Shown here piece by piece: positions 47,637 to 57,144 of a stretch of DNA of 64,000 nucleotides; position 1 is the stretch's first letter; each line of letters opens with the position of its first letter. This DNA comes from Adiantum capillus-veneris (Eukaryota > Streptophyta > Polypodiopsida > Polypodiales > Pteridaceae): NCBI GenBank assembly GCA_014529385.2, contig CM043968.1, forward strand, positions 2,322,501 through 2,386,500. The letters are read 5' to 3'. The position numbers and the translations under genes were made by a program. The notes beneath the pieces were generated by a model that ran no database searches, had not been told where the DNA came from, and saw nothing but the letters and a program-made list of their open reading frames with translations.

Positions 47637-48857
47637 ATGGGAGGACACGAGATAGAGTTCTCTCTCCTTCAACAGCAGGTGGAAGAGTTGCAGAAAGCTC
47701 TCTCCCATCCAGAAGTCCAAACGATTCTTCATACTCTTGAAAAAGGGAAGGAGAAAATGCCGATGGGGTCGGGAGAAATCCCGCAGAACCCAAAGGTGCC
47801 ACAACCAAGAAAAGATCCTTTGATTGGAACTTCCCGCATGCACGAGAGGCAGAAGAAATCTCCAGAACGTCATGTGCGGTTTAATCCAAAAGTTCAAGAG
47901 CAGGATCCCCCTGATTCCCCTCAGTTCTCTTTCATGAAGGATCTGGAAGACATAGTTTCTCCGGAAGACATGTTTCTCGACGATCCGTCGCAGCAAGAAG
48001 TACATTCAAGGGAAAGGACTCCTGTCCCCAAGGAGTCTAAGCATAGAAAGAAGGAGCACCATAAGAAGAAGCACCACAGGCAGAAAACATTCAAGTCGGG
48101 AGATAGAGATGTGAAATTCGACACCTACAATGGACGGCGTGATAATGACAAAGCTTTGGCTTTCATCCGCCAATTTGAAGTTGCATTTGCTGAAGGGAAT
48201 TTTAAAGAAAGATCCAAGCTTTGCCATGTTAGTTTGTACCTAAAAGGCACCGCCAGCAATTGGTGGTTAACCCTTATCCTGGAAGATCGCAAACCCCAAG
48301 ATTGGACCGCTTTCAAGAAGGAGTTCTACGCACAGTTCCTTCCTCCAGACTATGAGGAAGAGGTAAAGAAAGAATGGGATCGACTTTCACAGTCAGAGAA
48401 CGAAACTGTTCCACGCTATGTGGATAGGTTTTGGGACGTTCTCTTGAAAGTCACTCCATTCAAGAAGATTGACGATTCGGAGAAGATGCGCAAGTTTGAA
48501 GCAGGTTTGCATGAAGCCTTGCAAAAGGCTATGAAGCTTTACCCTCGAGGTAACTTGCAGATACTTATGGAATCAGCCCACATAGCTGATGGAGTACATG
48601 ACAAGGGTACTCCCAGGAAGATGGAGCAAAGCACTTACCATGCTAAGCAGAAGGCTCTCCATGAGCAGCCTACCTCTTCTACTTCTTCTCAAAAGAAGAA
48701 AAGAACGGCCTCCGAAGTAGAAGCAAAGCGAAATCAGCCCAAGAAAGGGAGATATCTCTCTCCTGCTGAGTTGCGAACCTACATTAGTGAAGGAAGATGC
48801 TTCAAGTGCGGACAAGTTGGTCATATGAAGGGTGACTGTCCAACCAAACCTCCATAA
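47637..48857 (+). CDS. Gypsy Gag (406 residues)
   Basis: The first ATG after the PBS is at 47637; an upstream in-frame ATG at 47529 lies inside the LTR and is unlikely to be used. The N-terminal third is acidic/basic and low-complexity, with a Lys/His-rich patch (KHRKKEHHKKKHHRQK). The retrotransposon Gag core follows (ASNWWLTLI, DWTAFKKEFYAQF, VPRYVDRFWDVL). The C-terminus carries zinc knuckle CFKCGQVGHMKGDC (48797-48838), which binds element RNA. The stop TAA at 48855-48857 is in the same frame as pol, which continues immediately. The frame is otherwise intact. Confidence 0.92.
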   Translation: MGGHEIEFSLLQQQVEELQKALSHPEVQTILHTLEKGKEKMPMGSGEIPQNPKVPQPRKDPLIGTSRMHERQKKSPERHVRFNPKVQEQDPPDSPQFSFMKDLEDIVSPEDMFLDDPSQQEVHSRERTPVPKESKHRKKEHHKKKHHRQKTFKSGDRDVKFDTYNGRRDNDKALAFIRQFEVAFAEGNFKERSKLCHVSLYLKGTASNWWLTLILEDRKPQDWTAFKKEFYAQFLPPDYEEEVKKEWDRLSQSENETVPRYVDRFWDVLLKVTPFKKIDDSEKMRKFEAGLHEALQKAMKLYPRGNLQILMESAHIADGVHDKGTPRKMEQSTYHAKQKALHEQPTSSTSSQKKKRTASEVEAKRNQPKKGRYLSPAELRTYISEGRCFKCGQVGHMKGDCPTKPP

Positions 48858-51650
48858 CCACCCTCTTCCAATGCAGTCCCAGATGTACAGGGAAATACAA
48901 CCAAGGATGGAAAAGAAAGAGCTCTTCTCAAAGCATGGGGTAGTATCAACAACCAGCGGGCTCTTATTTTGTTTGACCCTGGTAGCACAGACAACTTCAT
49001 CTCTACCAAGCTAGCTGACGACCTGAACTTGCAGCCCAATCGTTTCGGAGTCTCTATTCAAGCGCAATCTGCTTTCAAAGGGCAGAACTCAAACTCTACT
49101 CCAATCATAGGGAAGTTGAATCTAAAGGTCGACGACTACAAGGATCAAGAGTCTTTCTTACTAGCTTCACTTGAAGGATGCGATGTTATCTTGGGAATGC
49201 CTTGGCACTACAAGATGCATCCCATTCCTGACTATGTTCAGAAAACCTTATCTTTTGCTCATAAAGGAAAGGAGTATCTTGTACTTGCAGATGCAGGTGA
49301 TTGGCGTATTCCTATCGCCAACCACATTGCCATCAAGAAAGAAATGAAAAAGTGTGTTTCAACGTACTTGATTTTTGCAAGAGAGAGAGATGTGTCTGTT
49401 TCACAACTTTCTTCCTCTTTAGAGGAAAAAAGACTTAAGTTAATAGAAAGATATAAAGATTGTTTTGCAGATTGTTTTGCAGATGAACTTCCAAATGAAC
49501 TCTCACCTTCGCGACATGAGGATCATACGATTGATTTGATCCCAGGAAGTTCTCCTCCAAATCAGCCCCCTTATCGAGTTAGTCTAATGCAACAAGAGAA
49601 AATTCTCAAGCAGGTTAATGAACTTTTGGAGAAGGGCTTAATAAGGCCTAGTACTTCTCCATATTGTTCACCTGTCTTGCTAGTACAGAAAAAGGATGGC
49701 ACATTCCGCATGTGCATAGACTATAGATCTCTAAACAAGATCACAATCAAGAATCGATTTCCAATCCCTCGGATTGACGACATTCTTGATAAGTTACAAG
49801 GAGCCAGTGTCTTTAGTCGTATAGACTTGAAGAGCGGTTATCATCAAATCCGCATAGCTCCTCAGGATGTGCATAAGACTTCATTTAGAACAACCTTCGG
49901 GTTGTATGAATTTCTAGTGATGCCTTTTGGGCTCACTAATGCACCAGCTACATTCAACAGAATGATGGATAGAATCTTCCACTCATACAGAAGCTTTACA
50001 GGCGTTTTCTTTGATGACGTCTTAATCTTCTCAGAGACGGAAGACGAACACTATAAGCATCTCGCCTTAGTGTTTGAAGAATTACGCAAACACAAATTAT
50101 TTGTGAATGCTAAGAAGAGTGAATTCTTTTTAAAAGAAATCCACTATTTGGGCCATATAGTATCTCACAACCAGGTGAGAATGGACCCTGATAAGATTCA
50201 AGCAGTTGTAGAATGGCCTACGCCAACTACAGTACATGATGTACGAAGTTTCCTTGGCCTCTGTTCTTATTATCGGCGTTTCATTCGAGGTTTTGCCGCG
50301 ATAGCAGGTCCCCTCCATGACCTGACAAAGAAGCGGATTCCATTCCACTGGGGTCCTGGACAAAAACAAGCTTTCGAAAAGCTTAAGTATCTACTCAGTC
50401 ACGGACCTGTTCTCACCGTCCCTGATCTTCGCAAACCTTTCGAGGTATACTGCGATGCATCTGGAGATTGTGTAGGAGCAGTTTTGAGTCGGCGCCTTAA
50501 AGATGCAGAGTTGCATGCCTCCATATACGAAAAAGAGCTAATGGCAGTAATTCATGCTCTTTCCATTTGGAAACACTATCTATTAGGAGCTGATTTTATT
50601 ATCAAGACAGATCATCAAAGTCTTCGCTACTTTCTCACACAGAGAAAGTTATCAGAAAAGCAGATGAGATGGGCCAACTTTCTTTCAATGTTTCATTTTC
50701 AGATCTTACACACTTCTGGAACAAAGAACGCAGTTGCAGATGCTCTCTCCAGGCGTCCAAAGATCAATGCACTAACAACAATTTATCATGAGGAACTAGA
50801 ATCTCTCAGCGAGATGTATCCTCAAGATCCAGACTTTGCCACAATTTGGGCAGATCTTCAAGCTGGTCACTCAAAGCCACCTTATTCTATCAGGGATAAT
50901 ACACTCTATCGTCAACAAGCAATATGCATAGCTCAGCCCTTACGACAAAAGGTGATGGATGAAGCACATAATTCTCCTTATGCCGAGTATCGGGGAATTG
51001 CTTCCACCACTAGTGCCCTCGAAAGGTATTTCTTTTGGCCAACACTCCGTGCGGACATTGAAAAACATGTACGTGAGTGTTTAGTCTGCCAAAAGGTAAA
51101 ATATGACAGACATAAAGTTTATGGCAAGCTTCAGCCGCTCCCCGTGCCTAACACGCCATGGGAAAGTATTGCCATGGATTTTATTACGGATCTTCCTCGA
51201 TCCAAGAATGGAAATGATGCAATCTGGACTATAGTAGACAGATTCAGTAAGCAAGCCCATTTCCTTCCAGTAAAGAAGACGATCAAAGCTGATCACATAG
51301 CTAGAATATTTCTAGCTCAGATTTTTAAACACCATGGATTGCCAAAGACTATTGTGAGCGACAGAGATCCCCGCATGACTAGTCTATTTTGGCAGGCATT
51401 GTTCGAAAACTTGGGAACTAAGCTTGATTTTTCATCAGCTTATCATCCTCAAACAGATGGTCAAAGCGAAATCGCTAATGCAACTGTTTTAGATCTCCTG
51501 AAGTGCTATGTTTCGGAACGACAATCCGAATGGGAACAGTACTTACCAATAGTTGAGTTTGCGTATAATAATACCATACAAATTCCTCAACTGGTAAAGC
51601 TCCCTTTGAAATTATTTACGGGAAGCCACTCTTACTTCCTATTATGGTGA
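48858..51650 (+). CDS. Gypsy Pol: protease, RT, RNase H, integrase
   Basis: Continues in the gag frame after one TAA. Protease: LFDPGSTDNFIS, with D-P-G instead of the catalytic D-S/T-G, then ILGMPW. RT: LLVQKKDGTFRMCIDYRSLN, SRIDLKSGYHQIRI and FFDDVLIFS with catalytic aspartates. RNase H: YCDASGDCVGAVLS and YEKELMAV, with about ten residues missing between them relative to the family. Integrase: the zinc-binding region has EAHNSPYAEYRG, where the second His of HHCC appears to be Tyr, then CLVCQK. The DDE core is visible as MDFITDLP, VSDRDPRM and HPQTDGQSEIAN. Near 51585 a frameshift moves the reading frame, so this frame ends at 51650 in a spurious tail. Confidence 0.93.
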   Translation, partial: PPSSNAVPDVQGNTTKDGKERALLKAWGSINNQRALILFDPGSTDNFISTKLADDLNLQPNRFGVSIQAQSAFKGQNSNSTPIIGKLNLKVDDYKDQESFLLASLEGCDVILGMPWHYKMHPIPDYVQKTLSFAHKGKEYLVLADAGDWRIPIANHIAIKKEMKKCVSTYLIFARERDVSVSQLSSSLEEKRLKLIERYKDCFADCFADELPNELSPSRHEDHTIDLIPGSSPPNQPPYRVSLMQQEKILKQVNELLEKGLIRPSTSPYCSPVLLVQKKDGTFRMCIDYRSLNKITIKNRFPIPRIDDILDKLQGASVFSRIDLKSGYHQIRIAPQDVHKTSFRTTFGLYEFLVMPFGLTNAPATFNRMMDRIFHSYRSFTGVFFDDVLIFSETEDEHYKHLALVFEELRKHKLFVNAKKSEFFLKEIHYLGHIVSHNQVRMDPDKIQAVVEWPTPTTVHDVRSFLGLCSYYRRFIRGFAAIAGPLHDLTKKRIPFHWGPGQKQAFEKLKYLLSHGPVLTVPDLRKPFEVYCDASGDCVGAVLSRRLKDAELHASIYEKELMAVIHALSIWKHYLLGADFIIKTDHQSLRYFLTQRKLSEKQMRWANFLSMFHFQILHTSGTKNAVADALSRRPKINALTTIYHEELESLSEMYPQDPDFATIWADLQAGHSKPPYSIRDNTLYRQQAICIAQPLRQKVMDEAHNSPYAEYRGIASTTSALERYFFWPTLRADIEKHVRECLVCQKVKYDRHKVYGKLQPLPVPNTPWESIAMDFITDLPRSKNGNDAIWTIVDRFSKQAHFLPVKKTIKADHIARIFLAQIFKHHGLPKTIVSDRDPRMTSLFWQALFENLGTKLDFSSAYHPQTDGQSEIANATVLDLLKCYVSERQSEWEQYLPIVEFAYNNTIQIPQLVKLPLKLFTGSHSYFLLW

Positions 51651-52249
51651 CCAAAGAAAACATCTTCGCCGCAGATGAATTTGTGCGCAATATTGATATT
51701 GCCCATCAACAAGTAAAGCAAGCAATTCTTCGTACTCTAGAGCAACAGAAGAGAAAAGCAGACAAGCACAGAAGGAATCTCAATCTTGAAAAAGGACAAT
51801 CTGTCTTGCTTCGGTTTGAGAAAGCTAGATTGAAAAAGCGGGTCGGCAAAGGGAAAGTTGTCAAACTTTCCCATAGATTCTACGGCCCTTTCAAAATTAC
51901 AGATAAAGTCAATGATGTGACTTTCAGATTGGATTTGCCTTCTAACTGGCGCATCCACAATGCTTTTCATGTCAGTCTCCTCCGACCATATGTTGGACCT
52001 CCTCCAGTGGCGCCCGTACAAGAAGATCCTCCAGAAGTCGAAGAGACTGAGGAAATCCTTCAACCCGAACAGATAATACACCACTCGGAGAGACAACTCA
52101 AGTCGGGGAGTCTACATCGAAAGTATTTAGTCAAGTTCAAAAATTACACTCCTTTAGATGCAAAGTGGATGACCGAGTCCGATCTTAAGGACTACCCTGA
52201 CATCTTGCAAGGTTATGTTGACGCTCTACAGTTGAGGTCAACTGTTTAG
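51590..52249 (+). CDS. Gypsy Pol C-terminus after a frameshift (chromodomain-like)
   Basis: In the next frame the integrase continues as STGKAPFEIIYGKP (about 51588-51635) and on through a basic region (LKKRVGKGKVVKLSHRFYGPF) and NAFHVSLLRPYVG. It ends with a chromodomain-like module, QIIHHSERQL then YLVKFKNYTPLDAKWM, which in chromoviruses can target insertion to heterochromatin. The open frame starts with an in-frame ATG at 51644, not a native start. A one-base indel near 51585 explains the split. Stop at 52249. Confidence 0.88.
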   Translation, partial: TGKAPFEIIYGKPLLLPIMVTKENIFAADEFVRNIDIAHQQVKQAILRTLEQQKRKADKHRRNLNLEKGQSVLLRFEKARLKKRVGKGKVVKLSHRFYGPFKITDKVNDVTFRLDLPSNWRIHNAFHVSLLRPYVGPPPVAPVQEDPPEVEETEEILQPEQIIHHSERQLKSGSLHRKYLVKFKNYTPLDAKWMTESDLKDYPDILQGYVDALQLRSTV

Positions 52250-52250
52250 A

Positions 52251-52261
52251 ACCAAGAGGGA
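52251..52261 (+). other. Gypsy polypurine tract
   Basis: ACCAAGAGGGA immediately before the 3' LTR. Confidence 0.85.
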
Positions 52262-53776
52262 TGTAACTAAGTCAGACTTTGTAAATAATTAATTTATTTA
52301 CGAGAAAAGAATTATCTAATTAGTTGTGTGCACACCAGAATAGACCTAGCAGTTCTAAGGCCTCAGGTGAGCCTAAATGCGGGCTAGAACACCTCAGAGG
52401 GACCTTAGCAGAAATTACCCTGAAGCCCTAGTGATTGGGAAATTGGGTCTTCAGAAAGGGGTAAGCAGTAGCCTCAGATTTTAGGCTCAGAAAAATACGC
52501 GCGTCAGTACAAGCACATGAATGAGATGGGGTCCTTAGAAGAGTGACCCTAAGGCTAATAAAGCTAATAAAGCCTTAGGGTAAGTTTCGTTAAATTAAAT
52601 TTAACGGTCCGTGCCCGGGCAGGCGGCCGGACAAGTGTGAACAGGTAAAGGCGGTGCAGTGCCAGTGCGGCATTGCGCCGGCAGACCTTTGGTGTTCTCA
52701 TAAAAGAATCATTGGTAGCAGTTGTTAGTTAGTTGCACATTTTTTTTTAATTAATGAGCTAGAAGTTTTTAAAGTCAAAAGTTGAATGGTTTTTAAGTTT
52801 TTAAAGTAAGTGTGCCAAGTGGCACACTTACCAATGCAAACTAACTCTCTCTCACTCTCACTCTCACCCTCTCTCTCTTCCTAGCGCCCCCTCTCCCTGA
52901 TGGCTATTTAGGAGCCCCCCCTCCCCCATTTTCAGGGCTGGCAGTGCACCTACCCCCCCTAATGTGAGCGTGCTCTACGCGGTGGAGCCCTCCATTGAAG
53001 CTTGAGAGCAGCCCCTTGCGACATATGTGGTAGCCTTGTGCTCCCATTGTCAAGAACAAGGGATCTCACAGTCATAGACACCTTTTGGTGAAGTTTCATC
53101 GCGAGCAGCTGTCGTAGACGCTCTCTTAGCAGAGTGTGGCTGCTGTAATTCTCTCTTTTCAGCCCCTAATCACCTAGATTAGGGCTGTTTTCAGCAGATC
53201 AGCCATAGAAATTCTCTTCTCTCTCCTTATCCTAAGTCTACATCAAGTTTGGCGCGATTCCATCGCGAAGAAGACCTCTGTTTCGGCGTAGGGGTGTGCA
53301 CACGTAAGAATTTCAGGTTATGTGCAGAAAATTACAGCAAGCATGTGTGTGTGCATTTTGCTTGTTTCTCTTTTGTGTTCGATGCATGAATGAATGAGCA
53401 TGAAGGCCACACATAACGGAAGATGGACTCTCCTCTGTGAGAGCTTCCGATGAGCTGTTTCGGAAGATAGACTCTCTTTTCGAGAGCTTCCAACCAGTCT
53501 CGCAGAAGAGGGGAAATCCCCTAAGCAGTAAGAAAGTGGAAACACTTTCTCAGTCAGTAGTCAGAACAGAACAGAAGAAAGAATAGAGGACGGGCGTATG
53601 CCCCGTTCCTGTGCTTGTAAAGATTCTTTCTTAGTAATAAAGATATTCTCTTTATGGGGGGGACCAGCCCATCTTCTGGTCCCCAATGAAGTGTCAAGTT
53701 TTCTCGCTCCCTCTAATTCTCTTGAGTATTTGAAGTGCAATTAAACGTCAGTTTACGCTTTCGTATTTTTGTGACA
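52262..53776 (+). repeat. Gypsy 3' LTR
   Basis: Same ends as the 5' LTR. The insertion lies at the very start of an LTR-G copy. Confidence 0.95.
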
Positions 53777-55069
53777 CACACTGCTAACCTTAGTTGTTGG
53801 TTTCTTTCCGATGATTGTTGTTTAATTTTTGGGACCCTATTTTTGAAGTCACAAATGGTCGGACATTGCATGGCCAGGTGAAACGGCCAACGGCGGAGAG
53901 TTTCACCCGTAGTCGAGAAGGGCATGTCGCCACGAGATGGTTGGGCCAGTCGGCACTGGAATTCGAGTAGTAAAAGGGTGTCTGGGCTCAGTTCAAAGTC
54001 CTTTAGGCCCTCGCTACACTTTTAAGTTGGTGGGTGCTAGGAAATTAACTCAAAAGATGCAAACTGGACACTTGGCGGCTTCAGGTGCACTTGCCAAGCT
54101 CATCCCGGCTGGGGGGCGCCCGTGCCCATTTTGAGAGAGGGGGCTGATTTTTACTCTACAGTGTGCTACAATGTGTGTGTTAGTAGTGGGTGTAGGTGAT
54201 CACAACTTTAATGGAAAACTTGCCTTCTCCCTTGCTCTATGTAGCGCGACAATTTGCTCTCGTGCATCTCTCTCTCCCCTTTGCACATATGGTAATTCCC
54301 CACTAGTTGGGCTTCTCAGATGACCATGTCGAGTTCTGGGGGTTTGGCAAGAGCTTTCTGTACAGTCACCGGATTAGTTAATTGATAATCCCCTTCAAGT
54401 ACGCACAGTTCCATCGCGAAGGAATGCGAAAACGGAGAGTTTTCTTACGTGAAACTCGTCCGATTTATAGGGGAACTGTTCCAATGCGTGCGGGACCGTC
54501 CGAGACACGTATAGACGTGCTCGCTCCGTCCAAAACGATTCAAAATAGAAAAGTACAGCCTGTTATGTTTTTATGCAGGTTTAGGGTTTTGCACCTAAAC
54601 TGCAGGACATTGCCAGGGGAGTCTCGGGAAATCCGTGGGATGCTTAAACAGGGCTATGGGCACGTGACAGTGACAAAACAGGGAATTACAACATGCTCAA
54701 ATTGACCTGCAGCTCACTGGAAAGCTTCCAAACCGCAAGGGAAAGTGTCCTTGACGTGTACTTTTGACCGACAGGGATTTTTGCGTTGTTATGTTGGCGA
54801 GATTGGGTCAAAAACCGGCAATTACAGCCATGGACAGGTTTGGACAGCTAGGTGAGAGTTAGGTGAAAGCGTTTGGATCGTTATTGAAAGTCATTGTTTA
54901 CTTGGGATTTTGTCCGTGGAGACGTCTACTGTGGTTATGCTGCCAAAATCCGGTTAGAGTAGGGGAATTTCAGCCCGATAAAAGCGGGTAAGCTTGTAGA
55001 AGTTTACAGGTTTTTCTCAAGTGTAATAAGAATAAAGAAATACCGAAAGGAGCGCCAGTCTTTGGGTCA
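53777..55069 (+). repeat. LTR-G, copy 1
   Basis: Homologous to 61474-62530 from CTAACCTTAGTTGTTGG to AATAAGAATAAAGAAAT and GCGC(C/T)AGTCTTTGGG. The first ~20 bp are replaced by the gypsy 3' LTR. AATAAA near the end may be its polyadenylation signal. Copies 1 and 2 are about 75-80 % alike by eye, so they are old. Confidence 0.8.
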
Positions 55070-55306
55070 TACACCTCCCTGAATGCCACCAGGCCTAAAA
55101 GCAGCTGACCAAAAAGTCTCATAGCGACCACGCAAGATCTATCCACATTGCCTTATATGGCTCTTACACAGATGATGCTCTTGGAGCATAAGCATACCTA
55201 TCACTCCACCCATAAGACATCTCTAAAGCTCTTATCTAAGTCGACCGCTCTGACGTAGAAACTAGGGTCCACCTAGCCCTTGCACATTCCATGAGACAAT
55301 TCTCAT
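55070..55306 (-). pseudogene. LINE endonuclease N-terminal piece, inverted
   Basis: Minus strand from 55306 reads MRIVSWNVQGLGGP, then in continuing frames ELQRCLMGG and MLMLQEHHL, then GRYETFWSAA and PGGIQGGV. SWNVxGL and LQEH are diagnostic for LINE AP-type endonucleases. It directly abuts the end of LTR-G copy 1. The next part of the same domain is on the opposite strand from 55981. Confidence 0.7.
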
Positions 55307-55603
55307 GGGATCACCGATGTTGCCACAACAGCCAATCTCTCAATCTTCGAGGCAAGCTTGGATGGAGAGTAATCCGCATCCGAGCAACCTCGAGATAGCC
55401 GTGTCTGAAGTGTCTGTCTGACCCATAACTCATGCAATGTGGAGGGGCTAGGTGGACCCCAGTTTCTACATCAATGAGAGAAAACTGATGCTGCCACAGT
55501 AGCCAATCTCGCAATCTTCGAGGCAAGCTTGGATGGGGAGTAATCCGCATCCGAGCAACCTCGAGATAGCCGTGTCTGAAGCGTCTGTCTGACCCATAAC
55601 CAA
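55252..55603. repeat. Direct and inverted repeats in the LINE 5' region
   Basis: A ~115-bp unit (CTTCGAGGCAAGCTTGGATG, then CCGAGCAACCTCGAGATAGC) occurs at about 55317-55430 and 55490-55603. Flanking the first copy, GTAGAAACTAGGGTCCACCT at 55255 and AGGTGGACCCCAGTTTCTAC near 55451 are inverted complements. Confidence 0.85.
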
Positions 55604-55789
55604 GCAGGACATGCAATCCATAGAGCTACATTCTCTGTCCAAGAGTCCTCCTGAACATATACATAACATGGTGCACTCTGTGTGTTTACAATGAAGTAAA
55701 CCACAATGTGTCTACATCTTGCTGCATTAGGTGGTGTCACAAAGAACTTGACCAACGGTCACAGAGTCAATATCAAGTCTGTCACTCCC

Positions 55790-55980
55790 AAGTCTCCTGA
55801 AATTGGCCTGTAGGGCGGTAGACTTTGGCTTTCACCCGATTCTTTACTCTTTTAAACTTTACCACACAAAGGAACTTCACAAATAAGCCTGTAACTGGAA
55901 TTACACTTCAACTGGAATTACACTTCAAAACAAACCACAGCTAGGAAGCTAGAGCGCTTCCAAGCAGACAGCTGCACCCT
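55790..55980 (-). repeat. Inverted partner of 62540-62770
   Basis: Minus strand shares GGGTGAAAGCCAA(A/G)GTCTACC, CCGCCCTAC(A/G)GGCC and GCTTCC-rich flanks with 62560-62710. A 16-bp segment (CTGGAATTACACTTCAA) is also tandemly doubled near 55892-55930. Confidence 0.75.
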
Positions 55981-56450
55981 GTATTGTAGATTCATGGCAA
56001 CAGGCCGTTGTGGGCAAAGGCATTAGTGTGCCAGGCAGGGCTCAATGGGTCACCATGCAGGTCCATGATTGCCTGGTGGGTTTTCATAACATTTATGCGT
56101 CCAACCATGCAAGTCCACGAGGTGAGTTTTGGTCACATCTTGTGGAGTCCTTACCTTATGCAGAGCAATGGTGCATCGGGAGGGATTTCAATATGCTGGA
56201 GGACCCTTCAGACAGGATTGGGGGCAGCCATGCTACTCTACATGGGGTTGAGTTGGCTGCTTGGGAAAGCCTATGTATAGTTTTGGGGATCTCGGAGTAC
56301 GGCAGCATGTTGGCTTTGCACGGCCCTCAGATAGCCTCTCCTTTTCTCGATTTGACCGTAGAGTAGGAGGCGTGAATTTGTTTAGGATAGATCGTTGCTA
56401 TGCTAGTGACTACATATGTGACATGGGTTATATCATTTATGTTGGGTCGT
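55981..56450 (+). pseudogene. LINE endonuclease, central and C-terminal piece
   Basis: Plus-strand frames give GISVPGRAQWVTMQVHD, FHNIYASNH, CIGRDFNMLEDPSDRIGG (the GDFN motif with Asp/Asn) and, after a frameshift near 56365, NLFRIDRCYASDYI (the SRIDR motif). This continues the domain whose N-terminal part is on the minus strand at 55306-55070. No reverse transcriptase follows; after 56450 another repeat begins. Confidence 0.72.
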
Positions 56451-56613
56451 GGGGGATTTTTCTAGGCTCTGCCCTACCTCCCCTTGGGCACCTAATTATA
56501 GGGCCAGGGGGGTACCCACTTCCACACTATTTGGTTATTGTGTATTGGGTCTTTTGCTCATGGTAGTCATGCGGGGCTGATCGCCGCCTCTTCACCATAT
56601 CTTGCGTTTTTGG

Positions 56614-56673
<60 letters not shown>

Positions 56674-56702
56674 GCACACGCGCACTCTCTCACATTGTAT
56701 TA
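56449..56702 (+). repeat. Direct repeat, copy 1 (pairs with 59610-59950)
   Basis: GGCTCTGCCCTACCTCCCCT, TTGGTTATTGTGTATTGGGT and CTTCACCATATCTTGC are shared in order with 59610-59775. CTTCCGCACACG(C/T)GCACTCTC near the end matches 59918. A (CT)n tract of about 27 units (56616-56670) lies inside. Confidence 0.88.
56616..56670. repeat. (CT)n microsatellite
   Basis: About 27 perfect CT units. Confidence 0.95.
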
Positions 56703-56816
56703 GTCGCCAGAGTTTTGAGGGTGCATCATCTCCGCATCAGGTTCTCCTCCCAAGAAGCAGATTAGATCAGCTGGCGTTTTTACACCAGGAGGGGGGCGAC
56801 ATCAGTACGAGGCCTA

Positions 56817-57004
56817 TGGATCTGCCCTCCCCACACCTAGCACTAGCAACAGGAGGGCTTTTCATCGCCGGAATTGCCCCCTATCATCAACGTTTTTTTC
56901 TGGAGAACTGTGGATCTACCCTCCCCGCACCTAGCGCTAGCAACAGGAGGGCTTTTCATCGCCGGAATTGCCCCCTACCATCAGCGTTTTTTGGCCAACA
57001 GACC
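56817..57004. repeat. Tandem duplication, 94-bp unit
   Basis: GGAGGGCTTTTCATCGCCGG and GAATTGCCCCCTA occur twice with few differences. Confidence 0.93.
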
Positions 57005-57144
57005 CTAGCATTTCTCTGACAATCTTGCATTTTTGCAGATTTCAGCCCACCTGCTGTTTTTTCTCTGTTTTCAGCCCACCTGGGGCTGTGACATTGATTC
57101 CCCGCCCTCCCAACACCCTCTGCACCGCTTCGGAGCCTGCCAAG

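Larger units (their letters stand above)
46054..53776 (+). mobile_element. Ty3/gypsy retrotransposon with chromodomain-like end (copy B)
   Basis: Two LTRs of 1517 and 1515 bp flank PBS, gag, pol (protease, RT, RNase H, integrase, chromodomain-like tail) and a polypurine tract, in Ty3/gypsy order. About 21 substitutions and one indel between the LTRs by eye (about 1.4 %) indicate a recent insertion. No 5-bp duplication is seen because the left LTR is preceded by the pol end and polypurine tract of another copy. Confidence 0.95.

Noticed and set aside
47577-48316. Several minus-strand frames opposite gypsy gag
   Set aside because: Shadows of the well-supported gag reading frame.
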